In this document: positions 4,985 through 7,118 of the stretch, one piece after another
Layout of the letters: each line of letters starts with the position of its first letter
How positions within the stretch are numbered: position 1 is the first letter of the stretch
Program-made: the position numbers and the translations under genes
The notes under the pieces: generated by a model
What the model was told of the DNA's origin: nothing
Database searches by the model: none
Seen by the model: only the letters and a program-made list of their open reading frames with translations
Assembly: GCA_003233535.1 (NCBI GenBank)
Contig: QIMA01000199.1
Location: 1 to 7,118 of the forward strand
Source of the DNA: Rhodanobacteraceae bacterium
GTDB lineage: Bacteria; Pseudomonadota; Gammaproteobacteria; Xanthomonadales; SZUA-5
Length of the DNA: 7,118 nucleotides
Reading direction: 5' to 3'

Positions 4985-6877
4985 TCAGCCCGAACTCCCT
5001 TTCGTGTGATGAATAGCAACGACGTTGTCGTCCTGTCCTAGACGACCAAACTCCGGGACCAGTTCAGTCAAGATCCCGCGCAGCTTGTCCTCATCGAACG
5101 TACGCACGGCATGCGCTGCCTGCACCAGTAGCTGCTGCAATCGATCGAAATTAACTTCACGGTGCTGCGCCAGAAAAATTTTCTGGTGACTGGTTTCCTG
5201 ATACGCCTCGTGCTCATGAAACAGTTCTTCAAACAGCTTTTCGCCGTCGCGCAAGCCGGTATAAACGATTTGCACATCTTGATCCGGCAGCTTGTTGGCG
5301 AGCCGAATCATCTGCTCAGCTAAGTAGCGAATCTGGATCGGCTCGCCCATGTCGAGCGCGTAAATTTCACCGCCCTGCCCCAGTACCGCCGCCTGCAGAA
5401 TCAGCTGGCAGGCCTCTGGAATAGTCATGAAGTAGCGGGTGATCTCCGGATGCGTGACCGTGACCGGCCCGCCGCTGCGAATTTGTTCACGAAACAGCGG
5501 GACCACACTGCCGGCCGAGTCCAACACATTACCGAAGCGCACGGTCAAAAACTTAGTCGATGAGTGACGCGCGAAGTTCTGGCAAAACAGCTCGGCAATG
5601 CGCTTGCTAGCACCCATCAAATTAGCCGGATTGACCGCCTTGTCGGTGGAGATCAAGACGAAGGTTTGGACCTTGGCCCGATCGCAGGCCAGGGCCAGTG
5701 TCTGCGTACCGAGTACATTGTTGCGGAAGGTCTCGCGCAGCTGTCGCTGCAGCAGCGGCACGTGCTTGTAGGCCGCGGCATGAAACACCAGGTCGGGCCT
5801 GAAGCTTTCCAAGATACGTTCGCAGGCGACTCGATCCGTGACGTCGCCGAGCACCGGCTCCAACTCCATCTCACGAAACTCCGACTGCAGCTCGCGGTGA
5901 ATCTGGTAAAGGTTAAATTCGCTCTGCTCGTAAACGCAAAGAGCACTGGCACCCAAGCGCGCAACCTGTCGACACAGTTCCGAGCCGATCGACCCACCGC
6001 CGCCGGTGATTATGACGCGCTTGCCGCTCAGCCCTTGGCGAATCGCCGTCCAGTCCAGCTGCACCGGCTCTCTGCCCAGCAAGTCGTCGATCGCTACTTC
6101 TTTCAGCTCATTGAATGTTGCATTGCCGGAAACCACATCCTGCAGTCTAGGCACGGTGCGGAACGCCAGCTCCGACGACTCGCACAGTTCCACCACACGC
6201 CGCATCTGTGCGCTGTCAGCAGAAGGCATGGCGATTAGCAACATCTCGGCAGCAACTTCTCTGGCTAGCACGTTGAGCTGGTCCATATTCCCAAGCACCG
6301 GGATGCCGTGGACGCGAGCACCGCGCAGCCGGCGATTGTCGTCCAGAAATCCAACCGGTAGATACTGCCCCTCGCGCAGCAGATCACGCACCAGCATTTC
6401 GCCCGCGCGACCGGCGCCCAGCACCAGCACACGTCGCCGCTGTCCGCGCTCGGACAAACCCAGGCGGCTGTCTTTCCAAAATCGGTAGATTAGCCGCGGC
6501 GCGCCCAGCAACGGCACCAGCAACACTGGATAGGCCAGCAGCACCGATCGCGGCACGTTACTCAATCGGTCATAGAGGAACAGGGATAGCCCGATGGCCA
6601 GCGAGCCGAGCACCGCAGCGCGCAAAATGTTGAGCAAATCAGGCAAGCTGGCAAAGCGCCACAGGCCGCGATATAGACCCGTCCAGAACAACACCAAGCC
6701 CTGGATAACGATCACAATTGCCAGTTCGGTGAACGACCACAGCAGCAGATCGCTTTGATCGACGATACTCAGGCGCAACGCCTTGGCGCCAAACCAAGCC
6801 AGCAGAACCATCGACAGATCATGCAAAACCACCGCGATTCGCGGGTGGATCAAGCCGATCAGCGTTCGGAATTTCAT
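4985..6877 (-). CDS. wbpM: Membrane-bound UDP-N-acetylhexosamine 4,6-dehydratase, WbpM/PglF/CapD type
   Basis: This 630-residue enzyme of the long FlaA1-related class should convert UDP-GlcNAc to UDP-4-keto-6-deoxy-GlcNAc, a precursor of sugars such as QuiNAc, FucNAc or bacillosamine. Hydrophobic segments fill about residues 12-130 (four likely helices). A first Rossmann-like domain follows with VLVLGAGRAGE at 150-160. The catalytic SDR domain has VIITGGGGSIGSE at 288-300, HAAAYKHVPLL at 366-376, STDKAVNPANLMGASK at 410-425, RFGNV at 447-451 and RYFMTIPEA at 481-489. Met421 replaces the usual catalytic Tyr of YxxxK while Lys425 is kept, as is typical of the long WbpM/PglF members. The ATG follows the upstream transferase stop by 5 nt, with GGA 9 nt before it. 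It abuts galU downstream. The symbol follows the WbpL-WbpM gene order; capD or pglF would be equally defensible. Confidence 0.93.
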   Translation of the reverse strand: MKFRTLIGLIHPRIAVVLHDLSMVLLAWFGAKALRLSIVDQSDLLLWSFTELAIVIVIQGLVLFWTGLYRGLWRFASLPDLLNILRAAVLGSLAIGLSLFLYDRLSNVPRSVLLAYPVLLVPLLGAPRLIYRFWKDSRLGLSERGQRRRVLVLGAGRAGEMLVRDLLREGQYLPVGFLDDNRRLRGARVHGIPVLGNMDQLNVLAREVAAEMLLIAMPSADSAQMRRVVELCESSELAFRTVPRLQDVVSGNATFNELKEVAIDDLLGREPVQLDWTAIRQGLSGKRVIITGGGGSIGSELCRQVARLGASALCVYEQSEFNLYQIHRELQSEFREMELEPVLGDVTDRVACERILESFRPDLVFHAAAYKHVPLLQRQLRETFRNNVLGTQTLALACDRAKVQTFVLISTDKAVNPANLMGASKRIAELFCQNFARHSSTKFLTVRFGNVLDSAGSVVPLFREQIRSGGPVTVTHPEITRYFMTIPEACQLILQAAVLGQGGEIYALDMGEPIQIRYLAEQMIRLANKLPDQDVQIVYTGLRDGEKLFEELFHEHEAYQETSHQKIFLAQHREVNFDRLQQLLVQAAHAVRTFDEDKLRGILTELVPEFGRLGQDDNVVAIHHTKGSSG

Positions 6878-6882
6878 TTAAC

Positions 6883-7118
6883 CTAGTCCGCAATCCGTTT
6901 ATGGCGCAGAATTCGCCGTCGCCCGATGCCCCACAAGCCACCACCCACAGCCAAGATTGTTGCCGCGCCCAGCAATCGCGGCAGCGCTGACTCGGGCAAC
7001 AGCCAAAAGCACGCTGCAGCCAGCAACGACCAGCTTAGATAGGCCGCCAGCACCTCGCTTGCGGACCAGCCTGAGCGCAACATCCACTGGTAGAGATGAG
7101 AGCAATGCGCCTGATACC
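6883..7118 (-). CDS. C-terminal end of a WbpL/WecA-family lipid-carrier sugar-phosphate transferase (partial)
   Basis: The last 77 residues are in the window; the rest lies beyond the right edge. The frame enters as YQAHCSHLYQWMLRSGWSA and ends in RRRILRHKRIAD. The AHxSHLYQ...L...GWS block is the conserved cytoplasmic loop near the C-terminus of MraY-like transferases of the WbpL type (usually AHRSHxYQ). It is followed by two hydrophobic helices (about VLAAYLSWSLLAAACFWLL and LLGAATILAVGGGLWGIG) and a basic tail. Enzymes of this family move a sugar-1-phosphate from a UDP-sugar to undecaprenyl phosphate in the inner membrane, the first step of O-antigen assembly. The gene lies 5 nt upstream of the WbpM-type gene, matching the common wbpL-wbpM order. 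An internal ATG at 7083 exists, but the frame plainly continues upstream of it. The usual Arg of the loop motif is Cys here. Confidence 0.82.
   Translation of the reverse strand, partial: YQAHCSHLYQWMLRSGWSASEVLAAYLSWSLLAAACFWLLPESALPRLLGAATILAVGGGLWGIGRRRILRHKRIAD

Noticed and set aside
5564..6488. Two long plus-strand ORFs (224 and 160 codons) antisense to the dehydratase gene
   Set aside because: They lie wholly within a gene with clear, complete family motifs; their translations have no domain-like pattern and arise from the codon bias of the opposite strand.
1..7118. CRISPR arrays, tRNA/rRNA genes, toxin-antitoxin or defence genes
   Set aside because: No regularly spaced direct repeats, no tRNA-like cloverleaf and no motifs of such systems were seen on either strand.

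Overview
The window is moderately GC-rich DNA that reads as chromosome from a gammaproteobacterium, possibly Pseudomonas-like. The evidence is the gene order (a WbpL/WecA-type lipid-carrier sugar-phosphate transferase, then a WbpM/PglF-type 4,6-dehydratase, then GalU), a multi-PAS/GAF signalling protein and a lipobox outer-membrane lipoprotein. This is inference from content; there is no rRNA, tRNA or other taxonomic marker.

Layout. Bases 1-1370 (minus) hold the first 456 residues of a PAS-GAF-PAS sensor protein that runs off the left edge. Bases 1371-1638 are a gap with no confident gene. It contains a 12-bp perfect palindrome just upstream of the sensor gene and a short stretch that translates to an IS5-family transposase-like motif (GAPWRDL). 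Bases 1639-3371 (minus) are a two-gene, translationally coupled pair: a degenerate, shortened PuuE-type polysaccharide deacetylase homologue followed, through an ATGA overlap, by a CpeT/CpcT-like lipoprotein. Divergent from it, on the plus strand, is a second small pair: a 64-residue unrecognised ORF starting only 5 bp from the deacetylase start, and a three-helix membrane protein that probably starts at a TTG overlapping the small ORF's stop (TTGA).

Bases 4103-7118 (minus) are a surface-polysaccharide operon fragment read right to left: the C-terminal end of the lipid-carrier transferase (cut by the right edge), a complete 630-residue membrane-bound UDP-sugar 4,6-dehydratase (WbpM/PglF type), and galU, whose ATG directly follows the dehydratase stop. 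Together these would make UDP-glucose and a UDP-4-keto-6-deoxy sugar and load a sugar phosphate onto undecaprenyl phosphate for O-antigen or related glycan synthesis.

The polysaccharide genes are ordinary. The part most worth a second look is the central 1.6-4.0 kb block: a probable pseudo-deacetylase coupled to a CpeT-like lipoprotein in what looks like a non-phycobilisome organism, head to head with an uncharacterised small-protein and membrane-protein pair.
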